Source: an uncultured Clostridium sp.
GTDB lineage: Bacteria; Bacillota; Clostridia; TANB77; CAG-508
Direction: 5' to 3'
Assembly: GCA_900553685.1 (NCBI GenBank)
Contig: USEI01000015.1
Location: 1 to 33,599, forward strand
DNA length: 33,599 nucleotides
Part shown: positions 1-9,337 of the stretch, in pieces
How the letters are laid out: each line of letters starts with the position of its first letter
Position numbering within the stretch: the stretch's first letter is position 1
Notes under the pieces: model-generated
Databases searched by the model: none
Told to the model about the DNA's origin: nothing
The model's input: only the letters and a program-made list of their open reading frames with translations
Translations under genes and position numbers: made by a program

Positions 1-114
1 TTCTCTTTCAATATTTTTTTCATTTTACATGTGACATATCTATTTTAAACCTATAGTTTTTTGCTCTATATAACTTGGAGCATATTAAATTCAAAGAGTT
101 TTAATAATTATATA

Positions 115-161
115 AAAAATAACAGTTTTTAAATTACAAAATATATAAATTAAAAACTGTT
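115..161 (-). terminator. Intrinsic terminator after the C39-like peptidase gene
   Basis: A 10-bp inverted repeat (AACAGTTTTT at 121-130, AAAAACTGTT at 152-161) lies just past the stop codon of the minus-strand gene and is followed on that strand by a T-rich run. Nothing else recognisable lies in the first 179 bases. Confidence 0.7.
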
Positions 162-179
162 ACATCTTTTACAATATAT

Positions 180-884
180 TTATTCTTCAATAAATAAAGC
201 TTTTGCTATGTATGGCAGAATTTCTCCAGTTTCATACCATCCTGAAGGACTCTCATATTTTGTTCCATTAGGATTTGAAACATAAACTTTGTTTTTTCCA
301 TCTGTTGCAAGAAGTACCATGTAATGAGATTTTTCTGTCCATCTTAAATCTGGTTTATCCCATACACAAATTAAAATTGGTTTATCCTTTTCTAAATGTT
401 TTATAATTTTTGACTTAGAAAAATATACAGTACTAAAAACAAAATCAGAATTATCTATTCCATATCCCTTTAATTCTTTGCAAATATCTTCTCCATCTAA
501 GTGTGGAAAATATTTTTTTCTTAAATCTTCTGGAGTTTCTTTTATACCATAACCACTTAGTATAATAGACATTGCTGTTATTCCACAGCCATTTTCTTCC
601 ATTGTTCCACCCCAATAACTATTTTGCGCCCAACTTGCTATTTCATTTTGTTTATACTCATTATATGTTCTATTTTCACTCTTAAATACTGTTTGATAAC
701 CATCTTTTCCTTCTATTTTTGTTTTTCCCTCTTCTGAATAATTTTTATTTGTATCATCACCTATATTAACTTTATATTTATTTAATATATCCATTTTCAT
801 TAGATTATTAAAAATAAAAAAAAGAATAATTAAAAATATAATAAATTTAATAACTTTTTTTAAAATACTAGATTTTTTTCTCAT
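180..884 (-). CDS. Membrane-anchored C39-like cysteine peptidase
   Basis: A 234-residue protein with a lysine-rich start and one hydrophobic segment (about residues 11-28), so most of it should lie outside the membrane. The C-terminal half matches the peptidase C39-like fold: Q87 in WAQNSYWGG as oxyanion residue, catalytic C100 in ENGCGITAM, H187 in SHYMVLL and N204 in VSNPNG, which is the papain-like order. The family includes bacteriocin-leader peptidases and many stand-alone secreted proteins; without an ABC transporter beside it, wall or peptide processing on the cell surface is a guess. The ATG start has a GAGG ribosome site. The gene stands alone, with its own terminator. Confidence 0.75.
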   Translation of the reverse strand: MRKKSSILKKVIKFIIFLIILFFIFNNLMKMDILNKYKVNIGDDTNKNYSEEGKTKIEGKDGYQTVFKSENRTYNEYKQNEIASWAQNSYWGGTMEENGCGITAMSIILSGYGIKETPEDLRKKYFPHLDGEDICKELKGYGIDNSDFVFSTVYFSKSKIIKHLEKDKPILICVWDKPDLRWTEKSHYMVLLATDGKNKVYVSNPNGTKYESPSGWYETGEILPYIAKALFIEE

Positions 885-976
885 TTTATACCTCGTAAAA
901 AATATTTTCTTTAAATATATTTTACAAGTAAGTTATTAATATTTTATTAACTATTAATTAATCTTTTCTTAATCTT

Positions 977-1849
977 TTATATATCTGGTTCGTCATCTTC
1001 TGGTGTTCCATTATTATCATTATCATCATCAGAAGTATCATCAAAATTATCAGTTTCTGACGCTACTCCTTTTTCATAATTTTTAAGCTTTCCTACTTGT
1101 GATTTATTTTCATTCATTTGTCTTATAATTTTCTCTTCATCAATAGTAACCTTAGGAATAAAATCATTATTTGGAATTTTCATATTTGATTTTGCTTGTA
1201 TTTTATTTTCTTTTATCTCATTTCCTTCTTTTTGATTTGCTTCTTTTCTTGCTTTATTTTGATTTGTTTTAGTTTTTATTCTTTCTTTTAATCTATTCTT
1301 AGTTGAGTTTAACCTTTGTTTTATACTTTCAATCACTGTTTTTAAACTAAGTGCCATTGCACCAAAAAAAGTAACTTTTCCAAGAGCATTTTCTGTTCTA
1401 CTATCAATTTCAGTTTCTATGTTTTCACTTTCAGTAATATTTTCAGAGTCTATATTATTTTCCATTTCTTCTATTTCTTTTGCTAATTCTTCTGCAATCT
1501 CCATGCCTTCTATAATAAGTTCCTCACTAGTTAAATCTCCAAAATCTACATTTTGTTCTGCTAACGCATCAACATTTTTTATAAAGTCTGCAACATTTGT
1601 AATTTTAGAAATATCACTTGCTGCTTCTAAATTTATTCCATTATCATTATCAATTAAAATGGCATATATAGAACCCGCATCTTTTGCTTCTTTTCTAATC
1701 ATATTTTCTAATATCAGTGCAAGTACAGGGTTATTTTTCTTATATGTCATATATTCTTTACACACATAAGACAAATATTTAGGATTGCCACTTGCTATTA
1801 TTTTATTCATACTAGAAATATATTTTTTTACATTTTCATCTTCTATCAT
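977..1849 (-). CDS. Unknown protein with a charged linker and acidic tail
   Basis: A 290-residue protein I do not recognise. The first 130 residues look alpha-helical and globular, ending in a Glu-rich helix (EELAKEIEEMENN). A short stretch near 155-175 (TFFGAMALSLKTVIESI) could be an amphipathic or weak membrane helix. Then comes a Lys/Asn/Gln-rich linker (about 180-215), and the last 20 residues are almost all Asp, Asn and Glu (DDTSDDDNDNN). The ATG start has a GATAGGGG ribosome site. It could be cytosolic or peripheral to the membrane. No function is proposed. Confidence 0.6.
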   Translation of the reverse strand: MIEDENVKKYISSMNKIIASGNPKYLSYVCKEYMTYKKNNPVLALILENMIRKEAKDAGSIYAILIDNDNGINLEAASDISKITNVADFIKNVDALAEQNVDFGDLTSEELIIEGMEIAEELAKEIEEMENNIDSENITESENIETEIDSRTENALGKVTFFGAMALSLKTVIESIKQRLNSTKNRLKERIKTKTNQNKARKEANQKEGNEIKENKIQAKSNMKIPNNDFIPKVTIDEEKIIRQMNENKSQVGKLKNYEKGVASETDNFDDTSDDDNDNNGTPEDDEPDI

Positions 1850-1938
1850 ATAGTTTGCCCCTATCTTTTTTAGTTTAACCTAAAAAATTTATTACATAAC
1901 TATAATATCATATTAGTTTAGTTTTTTGCAATCTTACT

Positions 1939-2478
1939 TTAAAGTAAATCTTTGATATTTTTTAAACATATAACATCTTCAATTATATCTATGACAGAAT
2001 ATATAATCATACATATTCCAATAGTTGCAATTATTGTACCTGAATTTAATATTACATATAATCCACAAATAAACATTATAATAGAAAGAATTAAACTATG
2101 TATCCATAATCTAACTCCAACTTCTTTCATCTTTAAAGCTAAACCAAATTTTATAAAAGAACTATATATAATCCATATTCCAATTACTATTCTTAAAATA
2201 GTTTCTATAGTATTACAATAGTAAATAGTTATAATTCCTATAACAATAGTTATTAAGCCATATATTAATTCATAATTATATATTTCATATTGTTTTTTAT
2301 AAATACTAAAATATTTTATTACTTTTGCAGCGCCAATTATTATAAAAATTGTTCCTATTATATAAGATATAACTTTTACTGCTAAATCTGCTTTCCATAC
2401 TAGTATTACACCTAAAATTATAAATACTACTGATTCTAATATTGATATTAAACCTGTTTTCTTAAAAAATTTTTCCAT
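1939..2478 (-). CDS. DUF308 (HdeD-type) small membrane protein
   Basis: A 179-residue protein made almost entirely of about six hydrophobic helices, with few charges and short loops. The pattern of paired helices with Gly-rich turns (FIILGVILVWKADLAVKVIS, then IIIGAAKV and VIGIITIYY) is typical of the DUF308/HdeD family, which has two repeats of three helices. HdeD is linked to acid resistance in enteric bacteria, but the role of the Firmicute relatives is unknown. The ATG start has an AGGAGG site six bases upstream. It is probably a single-gene unit. Confidence 0.65.
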   Translation of the reverse strand: MEKFFKKTGLISILESVVFIILGVILVWKADLAVKVISYIIGTIFIIIGAAKVIKYFSIYKKQYEIYNYELIYGLITIVIGIITIYYCNTIETILRIVIGIWIIYSSFIKFGLALKMKEVGVRLWIHSLILSIIMFICGLYVILNSGTIIATIGICMIIYSVIDIIEDVICLKNIKDLL

Positions 2479-2576
2479 TTAAAGTCCTCCTATTTTATGT
2501 ATTAGATTATATTTTATGATAATAATTTATCATTTGATTATGAAATTTATATGAAAAAAATCTTAATTAATTATTA

Positions 2577-2610
2577 AGATAAAAGCTCTGCCATTTCTGA
2601 CAGAGCTCTC
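2577..2610 (-). terminator. Intrinsic terminator with a GAAA tetraloop
   Basis: The minus-strand RNA folds as AGCUCUGUCA-GAAA-UGGCAGAGCU, a 10-bp stem with one G-U pair and a GNRA loop, followed by UUUUA. It lies about 35 bases after the stop of the DUF1385-like gene. Confidence 0.85.
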
Positions 2611-2644
2611 ATCATTTTTAGTACACGCGCTCAATATTAATTTA

Positions 2645-3538
2645 TTAATTTTGAGTTTCCTTTTTCACCATTTGATACAAGAAACATTGTTCTGCATCTG
2701 GACAATTATTGCATTTTTCTTCGTCTAAAAACTCACGAATAAATTCAGCTGATGGTATATGAACAAAACTCTCTTCCACTTCTATCCCATCAACAAAAGA
2801 AATTGCTTCTTCAAGTGTTTTAATAGCCGCTTCTTGTTGCTTTGTATCTGGTTTTGAAACCACTAAAATTTCCATTGCATATATTGTATTTGTTTTAAAT
2901 AAGAAATGGATAATCACAATCATTACTACTAAAGCAATCAAATATGCAATCCAGTTAAAGTTTAATACGCATACTGCGCCTATAATAGCAATTGGTCTCT
3001 TAAGTTCTCTTTCAAAATACGGATCATACCGAGAAAATATGGAGTAATTGTTTAACTCCTCCATTTTAGGAACTCTGCCCAATTCATAAAATGCATTTAT
3101 TACTTGGTATACAGCTCCTCTAAACTGGCTTTCTTTTAAATATTCTCCTTTTTTAAAAGTTTTCAAAAAAAACCTTGTCATGCTTCTAGGTGCTACTATT
3201 CCAGAAATAGAAACAGCAATCAGCACTCTACAAAGAAGCTCAATTGGGCTGTTATAGCTCACGGCCATCCCCCATAAGATTACAGAGAAAATCGTAAGTG
3301 GTATGCATAATATACGAAATATTTTAGCAATAGAATATATGCCCATTTCAAATTCTTTATCAGGACATAATTTATCAACACTTCTTGTAACGATTTCATC
3401 CCCATATACTCTAGTTTCTGCCGCAAGTGAACTTATAGAACCAAAATAAAGTTTCTTTTCAATGCCAATCGCGACTCCATTAGGCAAAATTACACTCCGA
3501 ATGCCTATTTTTCCTTGTACCCTTGATATTTTTTTCAT
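2645..3538 (-). CDS. DUF1385-like multi-helix membrane protein
   Basis: A 297-residue protein with an N-terminal soluble part (1-70), two hydrophobic hairpins (about 70-115 and 180-215) and a soluble C-terminal part ending in a Cys cluster (CNNCPDAEQC), a possible metal or disulfide site. The central stretch QFRGAVYQVINAFYELG resembles the GAEHK...NAYE core of DUF1385 proteins, but the usual His is absent and the N-terminal GGQAVMEG motif is missing, so the match is distant. Base composition is less AT-extreme than its neighbours (for example gcgcctataatagc), which hints at import. The ATG has an AGGAGG site. It has its own terminator. Function unknown. Confidence 0.5.
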   Translation of the reverse strand: MKKISRVQGKIGIRSVILPNGVAIGIEKKLYFGSISSLAAETRVYGDEIVTRSVDKLCPDKEFEMGIYSIAKIFRILCIPLTIFSVILWGMAVSYNSPIELLCRVLIAVSISGIVAPRSMTRFFLKTFKKGEYLKESQFRGAVYQVINAFYELGRVPKMEELNNYSIFSRYDPYFERELKRPIAIIGAVCVLNFNWIAYLIALVVMIVIIHFLFKTNTIYAMEILVVSKPDTKQQEAAIKTLEEAISFVDGIEVEESFVHIPSAEFIREFLDEEKCNNCPDAEQCFLYQMVKKETQN

Positions 3539-3635
3539 GTACTATTCCTCCTGTTTTTCAATAAATTGTTAATACATTATCTTTTTAATTATAACACTTT
3601 TTTACTTATATATCAAGCTTTAAAGGTTTTGTCGT

Positions 3636-3926
3636 CTAAATTAGTTTATTATAAACTTTCATTAATTCTTCTACTAATATTTCTGGTGAATAATTACTTT
3701 TAGTTAACATATAAAATCCATTTAAAATTTCTATATCATAATTGGATAAATAAATTTTAGCACTTTCTAACAACTCTACTAGACTAGAATATAAAAAATT
3801 TTCATCTATTTTTTGTATTTTTTTTACAAAAATATATGTTATTTCTTTAATCAAAATCTCGTTATAATCATCATATTCTTTATTTGTAAGATATTTTTTT
3901 AATAAATCTTTAATAGAACTATTCAT
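3636..3926 (-). CDS. Small unknown protein coupled to the upstream 623-residue protein
   Basis: A 96-residue, mostly helical, soluble protein that I do not recognise. Its ATG overlaps the stop of the larger upstream gene by eight bases (ATGAATAG), a classic arrangement for translational coupling, so the two products are probably made in fixed ratio and may bind each other. No motif or membrane segment is visible. Confidence 0.65.
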   Translation of the reverse strand: MNSSIKDLLKKYLTNKEYDDYNEILIKEITYIFVKKIQKIDENFLYSSLVELLESAKIYLSNYDIEILNGFYMLTKSNYSPEILVEELMKVYNKLI

Positions 3927-5790
3927 GTTTTACCTCTTTTTCTTCTGTTTTTTCTTTTATTTCAAGTAATTCTCCATCTTTATTTTTATTATATAATTTA
4001 CCTGTTTTCAAATCTACAAATCTTGTATCTGGTACTTTTTTTACAATTTTTGTTTTTCCTTTTTTCCTAGAAACTCTTTCTTCTTTTAAATGTTCTGGAT
4101 ACTCACTAGAATTTGCTAAAAATTTTAAATGTTCTACTAAATTTCTTAAAGGACTATCAATTTTTTGTCTTTCTTCTATTTGTTTTAATCCTGTTTTTTG
4201 TGCTCCTGAAAGTGGCATTAATACTTGAGTTGATATTACTCTTCCTTGATATCTAAAATCTTCTTCTCCCTCGTATACTGGAACTAAAGACGTATTTTGA
4301 TTTGCTTTAAAGAAATCTTCTAACACAGACTTATCTATATGTAGTCTCATTGGCATATTAAGTCCTTGTATATCTATTCCTAATAATACTTTTTTTGAAG
4401 TTCGTATATCTTTTCCATCTTCTAGAATAATCCCCCAATTCTTTGAAAAATTCAAGTTTTGAAGATTAGAAAGTATAGCAATTATATTCATATCTTTTAA
4501 TTTATAAGCATTAAAAATCGTATTATCCATTATTCTATATGTATCAAAATCTCTTATAAAATTATTAGCAAAATCTGGATTTTTAGTATTAAAATATTCT
4601 GAATATTCTCCTCCTAAAGTTCTATCTAATTCATCTATATAATCAGAAACATCCATTTTCCTTACTGTATTTCCATTTTGAGCAACTACTATATTTTCTT
4701 TTGCTTTACTTTCATGTTCAATATCTTCAATCATACATTGGGAAATTTCACGTAAAAAATACATTTTTTCATATATAGCTTCTAGTTCTTTTTCGTCTAT
4801 ATCTATACTTATTTTTCCAGTTCTTTCATCTTGTTTTGCATCTTTTATAGTATGCCATAAGTTTAAAGAACTAACTAAGAAAAAAGCTTGATTCATTTTT
4901 TCTAGTTCCTTTGTATATCTATTTACCCAAAAAGCTGTTAAAACTCCTAATCTATTTGTATCTAATTTATCTAAAGTCTCCTCTGTAAATAAATTTTCAA
5001 CAGTAATAGAACCATTATCATTTTGCTCATCATTTAATGGATACTTTAGTTCTTTCATACCTAATCTAGTTAAAAATCTTTCTTGATCTTTACAGTATTT
5101 ATCTAGTAATCCAAATTTTTTAAATTGTTTTCCTAAATATTCTAAAGAAATAATATAAGAATCTCTTAAATCCTCTTCAAACTCTGGTATTCTTCTTGCT
5201 AAAAATTTTTTAAGCTGTTCGCATTCGCTTCCCTCAAAATATTCTCTAAATTCATCTATAGCTTTTCTTGATTGAGAATTCATATTTCTTCTATATTGAC
5301 TTTTAATTTTACTTGGTGCTTTTATATATGCTTTAATGGCTTCAATTTCCTCTTTTGAACAAGACTGTTTATATTTTCTTATAGCATCTAAAGCTTGTAA
5401 TACTGCTAGTCTTTCTGATCTTAATTTATTGCTTGAATATTGTTCCCTTTCATTTATTTCTATATTTTTTCCTCTTTCTTCTTCTCTATGTATTTTATCA
5501 TAAGCTGTCTCTAATTCTTTTGGATTACTTACTAAGTGCTTGCATATATTTAATCTTAAAGTATTACTTTTAATAGTTGGTAAAAAAGATAGTTCCATGT
5601 TGCTATTATTAAATAAATCAAAGAAAAAATCAAAAGCATCAGAATTTGAGGCTTCTGGATTTTCTTCAAAATATTTTTTAATTAATTTAAAAAAAGGTTG
5701 TGCAGATGATTCCGAATAATATAAATCATCTGCCATTTTTTTTGAATCTCTATATTTTGATTTTGTTAAAATTTGGTTAAAACTATACAT
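3919..5790 (-). CDS. Large unknown helical protein, first gene of a coupled pair
   Basis: A 623-residue soluble protein rich in Lys, Glu, Leu and Phe; I recognise no family. Residues 1-240 look helical with several charged segments (DKIHREEERGKNIEINERE), the middle (240-400) is helical, and the segment around 455-540 looks more beta-rich, with hydrophobic strands (KVLLGIDIQGLNMPMRLHI). The tail is strongly basic/acidic mixed (RKKGKTKIVKKV and EIKEKTEEKEVKHE). No signal peptide. The ATG follows an AGGAGA site. It overlaps the next gene by eight bases. It resembles lineage-specific hypothetical proteins of gut Clostridia in composition only. Confidence 0.65.
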   Translation of the reverse strand: MYSFNQILTKSKYRDSKKMADDLYYSESSAQPFFKLIKKYFEENPEASNSDAFDFFFDLFNNSNMELSFLPTIKSNTLRLNICKHLVSNPKELETAYDKIHREEERGKNIEINEREQYSSNKLRSERLAVLQALDAIRKYKQSCSKEEIEAIKAYIKAPSKIKSQYRRNMNSQSRKAIDEFREYFEGSECEQLKKFLARRIPEFEEDLRDSYIISLEYLGKQFKKFGLLDKYCKDQERFLTRLGMKELKYPLNDEQNDNGSITVENLFTEETLDKLDTNRLGVLTAFWVNRYTKELEKMNQAFFLVSSLNLWHTIKDAKQDERTGKISIDIDEKELEAIYEKMYFLREISQCMIEDIEHESKAKENIVVAQNGNTVRKMDVSDYIDELDRTLGGEYSEYFNTKNPDFANNFIRDFDTYRIMDNTIFNAYKLKDMNIIAILSNLQNLNFSKNWGIILEDGKDIRTSKKVLLGIDIQGLNMPMRLHIDKSVLEDFFKANQNTSLVPVYEGEEDFRYQGRVISTQVLMPLSGAQKTGLKQIEERQKIDSPLRNLVEHLKFLANSSEYPEHLKEERVSRKKGKTKIVKKVPDTRFVDLKTGKLYNKNKDGELLEIKEKTEEKEVKHE

Positions 5791-5912
5791 ACAATCTCCT
5801 AATTTAAACTTCTAAATATTATTCTACCTACTAATTTCTATTTGCTTTTTTAATTATTTAACTTTTTGCATTATTTATTATAAATATTTCTTACATCAAT
5901 TCTAATTTTAAA

Positions 5913-6383
5913 TTAATACTTTTTTATTAATTCTAATATCTCTTTTGGTAAGTATTTTGAAACATCTTTACCATGTTCAATAAGTTCTAAAACTAAGCTA
6001 GAGCTTATAAGTCCTAAATTTCCAGCTCTTATATATATTGTATCTAAACCTGAAATATCTTCATTTATTGCAGCTATTTTTTCTTCATATTCATAATCCA
6101 TACTATTTCTTACTCCTCTTATAAGATGTGTAGCATTACAAGTTTTAGCAGCATCTACTGATAAATTATCATAAGTTATTACAGAAACATTTAATAATTG
6201 TTCCCTTTCTAAAACTTTTTCAATAGCTTCTTTCATTAAATGATTATCATACCTTGGTTTTTTCATCTTATTAATACCAATTCCAATAATAACTTTATCA
6301 AATAGCTTACTTGCTCTTTCAACAACTCTTAAATGACCATTTGTAAATGGTGAAAAGCTTCCTGCATAAAATCCAATATTCAT
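5913..6383 (-). CDS. coaD: Phosphopantetheine adenylyltransferase
   Basis: CoaD catalyses the fourth step of coenzyme A synthesis: ATP plus 4'-phosphopantetheine gives dephospho-CoA and pyrophosphate. The 156-residue length is normal. The nucleotidyltransferase motif TNGH (14-17) sits in GSFSPFTNGHLRVVERA, the RGVRN segment (about 99-103) in HLIRGVRNSMDYEYE binds nucleotide, and ISSSLV near the C terminus is the second ATP-binding signature. The ATG follows a GAGGGA site. It is not next to rsmD, its frequent partner; it follows a long promoter-like AT region and probably forms its own unit. Confidence 0.95.
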   Translation of the reverse strand: MNIGFYAGSFSPFTNGHLRVVERASKLFDKVIIGIGINKMKKPRYDNHLMKEAIEKVLEREQLLNVSVITYDNLSVDAAKTCNATHLIRGVRNSMDYEYEEKIAAINEDISGLDTIYIRAGNLGLISSSLVLELIEHGKDVSKYLPKEILELIKKY

Positions 6384-6715
6384 ATTACAAATCCCTCTTT
6401 TAATTTTTTATTAATTTATCTTTTTCATTTATAGTATGTAATTAAAATATATATTTTATGTATAAAAAATATAAATCTTTTATATTATAGCATATTTTCC
6501 GCATTTTTCCAATATAATTTACATAAGTATATCTGGGGTTCATCTTAATTTTTAAATTTTATTTTCTAACTCTTTGATATCCATTTTTATTTATTTTTTA
6601 ATTATTAACAAATGTATAGACTATTTCAAACGTATTTAATTATTATATAAAATTAAATATATTTATTAATTATGTAAACTATGTTATAATATAATTAATA
6701 AATTCTATTTTTATC
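6384..6715. other. Divergent intergenic region
   Basis: About 330 AT-rich bases between coaD (minus) and a small plus-strand gene. On the plus strand a TATAAT at 6685-6690 preceded 17 bases upstream by a weak TTATTA could be the promoter of the small gene. No other gene, structured RNA or repeat is evident. Confidence 0.4.
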
Positions 6716-6731
6716 AAAGGAGGTGATTTTC

Positions 6732-6998
6732 TTGAAACAATTATATTTTAATCAAAATCATTTTTTAGAAAAAAATAATTTTTTAAAAGAATTAAAAAAA
6801 GAAATTTCTAAAATGTTTCATAATTATTTCAAAGAAAACTCTCCTATACCCACTAATTTTGAAGAATTTGATAAGCAAATTAGTAATTTAATTATACAGA
6901 TTTTAGAAAAACAGGACATTACAAAGAAAAAAAGATTAATCAAAAAAATAAAATGTACAACTACAAAAAAATGGAAATCTAAAAAGTTTATTAGATAA
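6732..6998 (+). CDS. Small unknown basic protein
   Basis: An 88-residue protein starting at the TTG at 6732. The GTG at 6723 would lie inside the ribosome site AAAGGAGGTG (6716-6725), whereas TTG is six bases after it, so TTG is chosen. The product is helical and basic, with a Lys-rich tail (KKKRLIKKIKCTTTKKWKSK), which suggests nucleic-acid or membrane-surface binding, but no family is recognised. No signal peptide or membrane helix. The strong ribosome site makes it likely to be real. Confidence 0.6.
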   Translation: MKQLYFNQNHFLEKNNFLKELKKEISKMFHNYFKENSPIPTNFEEFDKQISNLIIQILEKQDITKKKRLIKKIKCTTTKKWKSKKFIR

Positions 6999-7190
6999 TC
7001 TTATGTACTTATATAAAATAACATAATTACATTTGTTGTTTTTATAATTTCTATTTAAAATATTTGTAATTGGTTATTTTCTAGAATAGAATGAAAAAAA
7101 TTGCACTTTTAAATAAATTTTATTTTTTCATAAATTAATAATTAAATTTTGAATGCAGATATATTTAAGCATAAATTTATAGTATTGTTA

Positions 7191-7236
7191 AAAATCTAGA
7201 TTTATTATATAATAAATTTAGATTTTATTATTTTAT
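7191..7236 (+). terminator. Long AT hairpin upstream of the AAA+ gene (terminator or attenuator)
   Basis: A 17-bp stem with one G-U pair (7191-7207 with 7210-7226) and a two-base loop is followed by ATTATTTTATT, a broken T-run. It ends only a few bases before the AAGGAG ribosome site (7242-7247) of the next gene. It may end transcripts of the small gene or act as a leader element. Confidence 0.5.
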
Positions 7237-7252
7237 TATACAAGGAGCAGAA

Positions 7253-9136
7253 ATGGAATCAGAAAATAAATCAAAACAAAGACCTCAAGATAAATTTTTA
7301 AGTGAAATGTATGATGATTTTTTTTATTTGATATCATCAATTAATTCACAAAATGAAGTATCAGATACTACAAAAAATGCTATAAATAATTTCAAGAATA
7401 CTACTTCAAATATTACTAGTAGAACTTCAGATACTAATAATGAAAGAGAAAAAAATGGTCTATCTAGCAAAAAAGATACTGCAAATAATAAAACTACTAT
7501 AAACAACAAATCTCAGAATGTTCAATCTAACGAAAATGCACCAAATAATATAGAAAATATTGATTTCGATAAAACCACAAAGCTTAAAGAATTTAATGAA
7601 AAAATTGATTCCTTACGTTTAACTGATGAGTCAAAAATAGTTCTTAAAAAAATGATTGAATATACAAAAAAATACTATGAAAAATCTGTTGCTAACTATA
7701 TTCCTTTTAATATGAGAATTTATACTAATAATGAAGAAACCTTACATTCTATTACAAATCTTATAACAGAAGCTTTCAATTTCTTTAATTATATGAAAAA
7801 TTCTAAAACAACCGAACAGTCTTTATATATGATAGAAGAAACAACAAATATATCAGATTTATACAATACAGAAAATAGTCTTCTAATACTTAGTGATGTT
7901 CAAGGCTTATTAAATAAAGAAAAAGCAGATAGAGATAAATTGCTTGCTACATTAGAAGAAAATATTATTAAATATAGTAAACTTAATGGTATTACTACAA
8001 TAATAACAGATACAACAAAACAAAAGATTGATGAATTATTTTCTAATAATTCCACTTTAAAAGATAAAATCTTTGATTTTGAACTATATACAAAAAATGA
8101 AACCTATGAAGAAGTATATGATGCAATTATTTCACGACTTTCAAAAGATTATATTATTACAGGAGAATTTGAAATAAAATTATTAGATTATGTTCGTGAA
8201 ACTTATAATAAGTCTACTTTATCTTCTTCTGAATATATTTCAGCATTAATAGAAAAGATTTTATTCAATAATAGTAAAGAAATTATTGATGCTAGTGCAA
8301 TACCTGACTTTGAAAAAGCAAAATCAAATGATGAAATTTTTAAAGAATTAAATGAATTAGTAGGTCTAGATAATATAAAAACTATGCTAAAAGATTTAGT
8401 TCATCTTATGGAATTTAGAAAAAAAGCAGGCAACACTATAAATTTAAAAGATACCAATCTACATATGGTATTTTTAGGAAATCCTGGAACAGGTAAAACT
8501 ACTGTAGCGCGTATGGTTGCTGGAATTTTATACAATTTAAAATATATAAATCAAAACAAATTAGTTGAAGTATCTGCTAAAGATTTAATAGGTCAATATG
8601 TTGGACAAACAGCTCCAAAAACTATGGAAGTAATAGAAAAAGCTTTAGGCGGAGTTTTATTTATAGATGAAGCTTATTCTCTAGCTGTAAAATCTGGAAA
8701 TTCTTCTAGTTTTAATGAAGAATGTATTGCTACACTTATTCAAGCTATGGAAAATTATCGTGATAATTTAGTAGTTATTTTTGCAGGATATAGCAAAGAA
8801 ATGGATTCTTTCTTAAAATCTAATTCTGGAATTGTATCTAGAATTGGATATACAATGGAATTTAAAGATTACACAGTAGATGAACTTTTACAAATTTTAA
8901 ATTCTATGTTTCAAAAATCTGGTTTTAAAGTTCAAAATTCTGCAATGGATAAAGCTAAAACTATTATTGAAGAGTATTCAAAAACAGAAGGTTTTGGAAA
9001 TGCTAGATTTGTTAGAAATTTATATGAAAAAGCAATAATAAAACACGCAACTAATACAAGTTCAGAAACATCTTTAGACATTTTAAAAACTATTTCTGCT
9101 GAAGATATTACAGATGAAAATATTTCAAAACTTTAG
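7253..9136 (+). CDS. SpoVK/CbbX-type AAA+ ATPase with a degenerate first AAA module
   Basis: A 627-residue protein with a disordered Ser/Thr/Asn-rich segment (about 30-105). The active AAA+ domain is at 365-627: Walker A GNPGTGKTT (409-417), Walker B GGVLFIDEAYSL (466-477), sensor 1 VVIFAGY (507-513), Arg finger near R530 in GIVSRIGY, and sensor 2 GFGNARFVRNL. This is the CbbX/SpoVK clade; SpoVK acts in spore maturation. Residues about 125-340 look like a second AAA module that lost Walker A: SLLILSDVQGLL (209-220) sits where Walker B should be, followed by a sensor-1-like strand (GITTIITDT). The family usually has around 300 residues. The AAGGAG site is five bases before ATG. A remodelling ATPase for sporulation is likely; the substrate is unknown. 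Confidence 0.8.
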   Translation: MESENKSKQRPQDKFLSEMYDDFFYLISSINSQNEVSDTTKNAINNFKNTTSNITSRTSDTNNEREKNGLSSKKDTANNKTTINNKSQNVQSNENAPNNIENIDFDKTTKLKEFNEKIDSLRLTDESKIVLKKMIEYTKKYYEKSVANYIPFNMRIYTNNEETLHSITNLITEAFNFFNYMKNSKTTEQSLYMIEETTNISDLYNTENSLLILSDVQGLLNKEKADRDKLLATLEENIIKYSKLNGITTIITDTTKQKIDELFSNNSTLKDKIFDFELYTKNETYEEVYDAIISRLSKDYIITGEFEIKLLDYVRETYNKSTLSSSEYISALIEKILFNNSKEIIDASAIPDFEKAKSNDEIFKELNELVGLDNIKTMLKDLVHLMEFRKKAGNTINLKDTNLHMVFLGNPGTGKTTVARMVAGILYNLKYINQNKLVEVSAKDLIGQYVGQTAPKTMEVIEKALGGVLFIDEAYSLAVKSGNSSSFNEECIATLIQAMENYRDNLVVIFAGYSKEMDSFLKSNSGIVSRIGYTMEFKDYTVDELLQILNSMFQKSGFKVQNSAMDKAKTIIEEYSKTEGFGNARFVRNLYEKAIIKHATNTSSETSLDILKTISAEDITDENISKL

Positions 9137-9254
9137 TTAAAACTATTAAATTTTGTTGTAATTTCATAGAAAAACTAGTAGCAAAATTTTATACTTAAAC
9201 TCTAATTCTTCTATTTAATAGATTATAAAAATTATATTGCTTAATATATTATAA

Positions 9255-9296
9255 AAATAGCTCTCTCTATATTATCAAATAGAGAGAGTTTCTTTA
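9255..9296. terminator. Bidirectional terminator between AAA+ and htrA
   Basis: Inverted repeat CTCTCTCTAT (9261-9270) and ATAGAGAGAG (9279-9288) with an eight-base loop. T-rich runs follow on the plus strand and, read the other way, on the minus strand, so it serves both convergent genes. Confidence 0.85.
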
Positions 9297-9337
9297 TTAT
9301 AAAAATAATTTTAAATTATTAATCTTATAATTTATTT

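Noticed and set aside
1419..1769. A 116-codon open frame on the plus strand, rich in Ser, Ile and Phe
   Set aside because: It lies wholly inside the minus-strand acidic-tailed gene and is its complement; no ribosome site.
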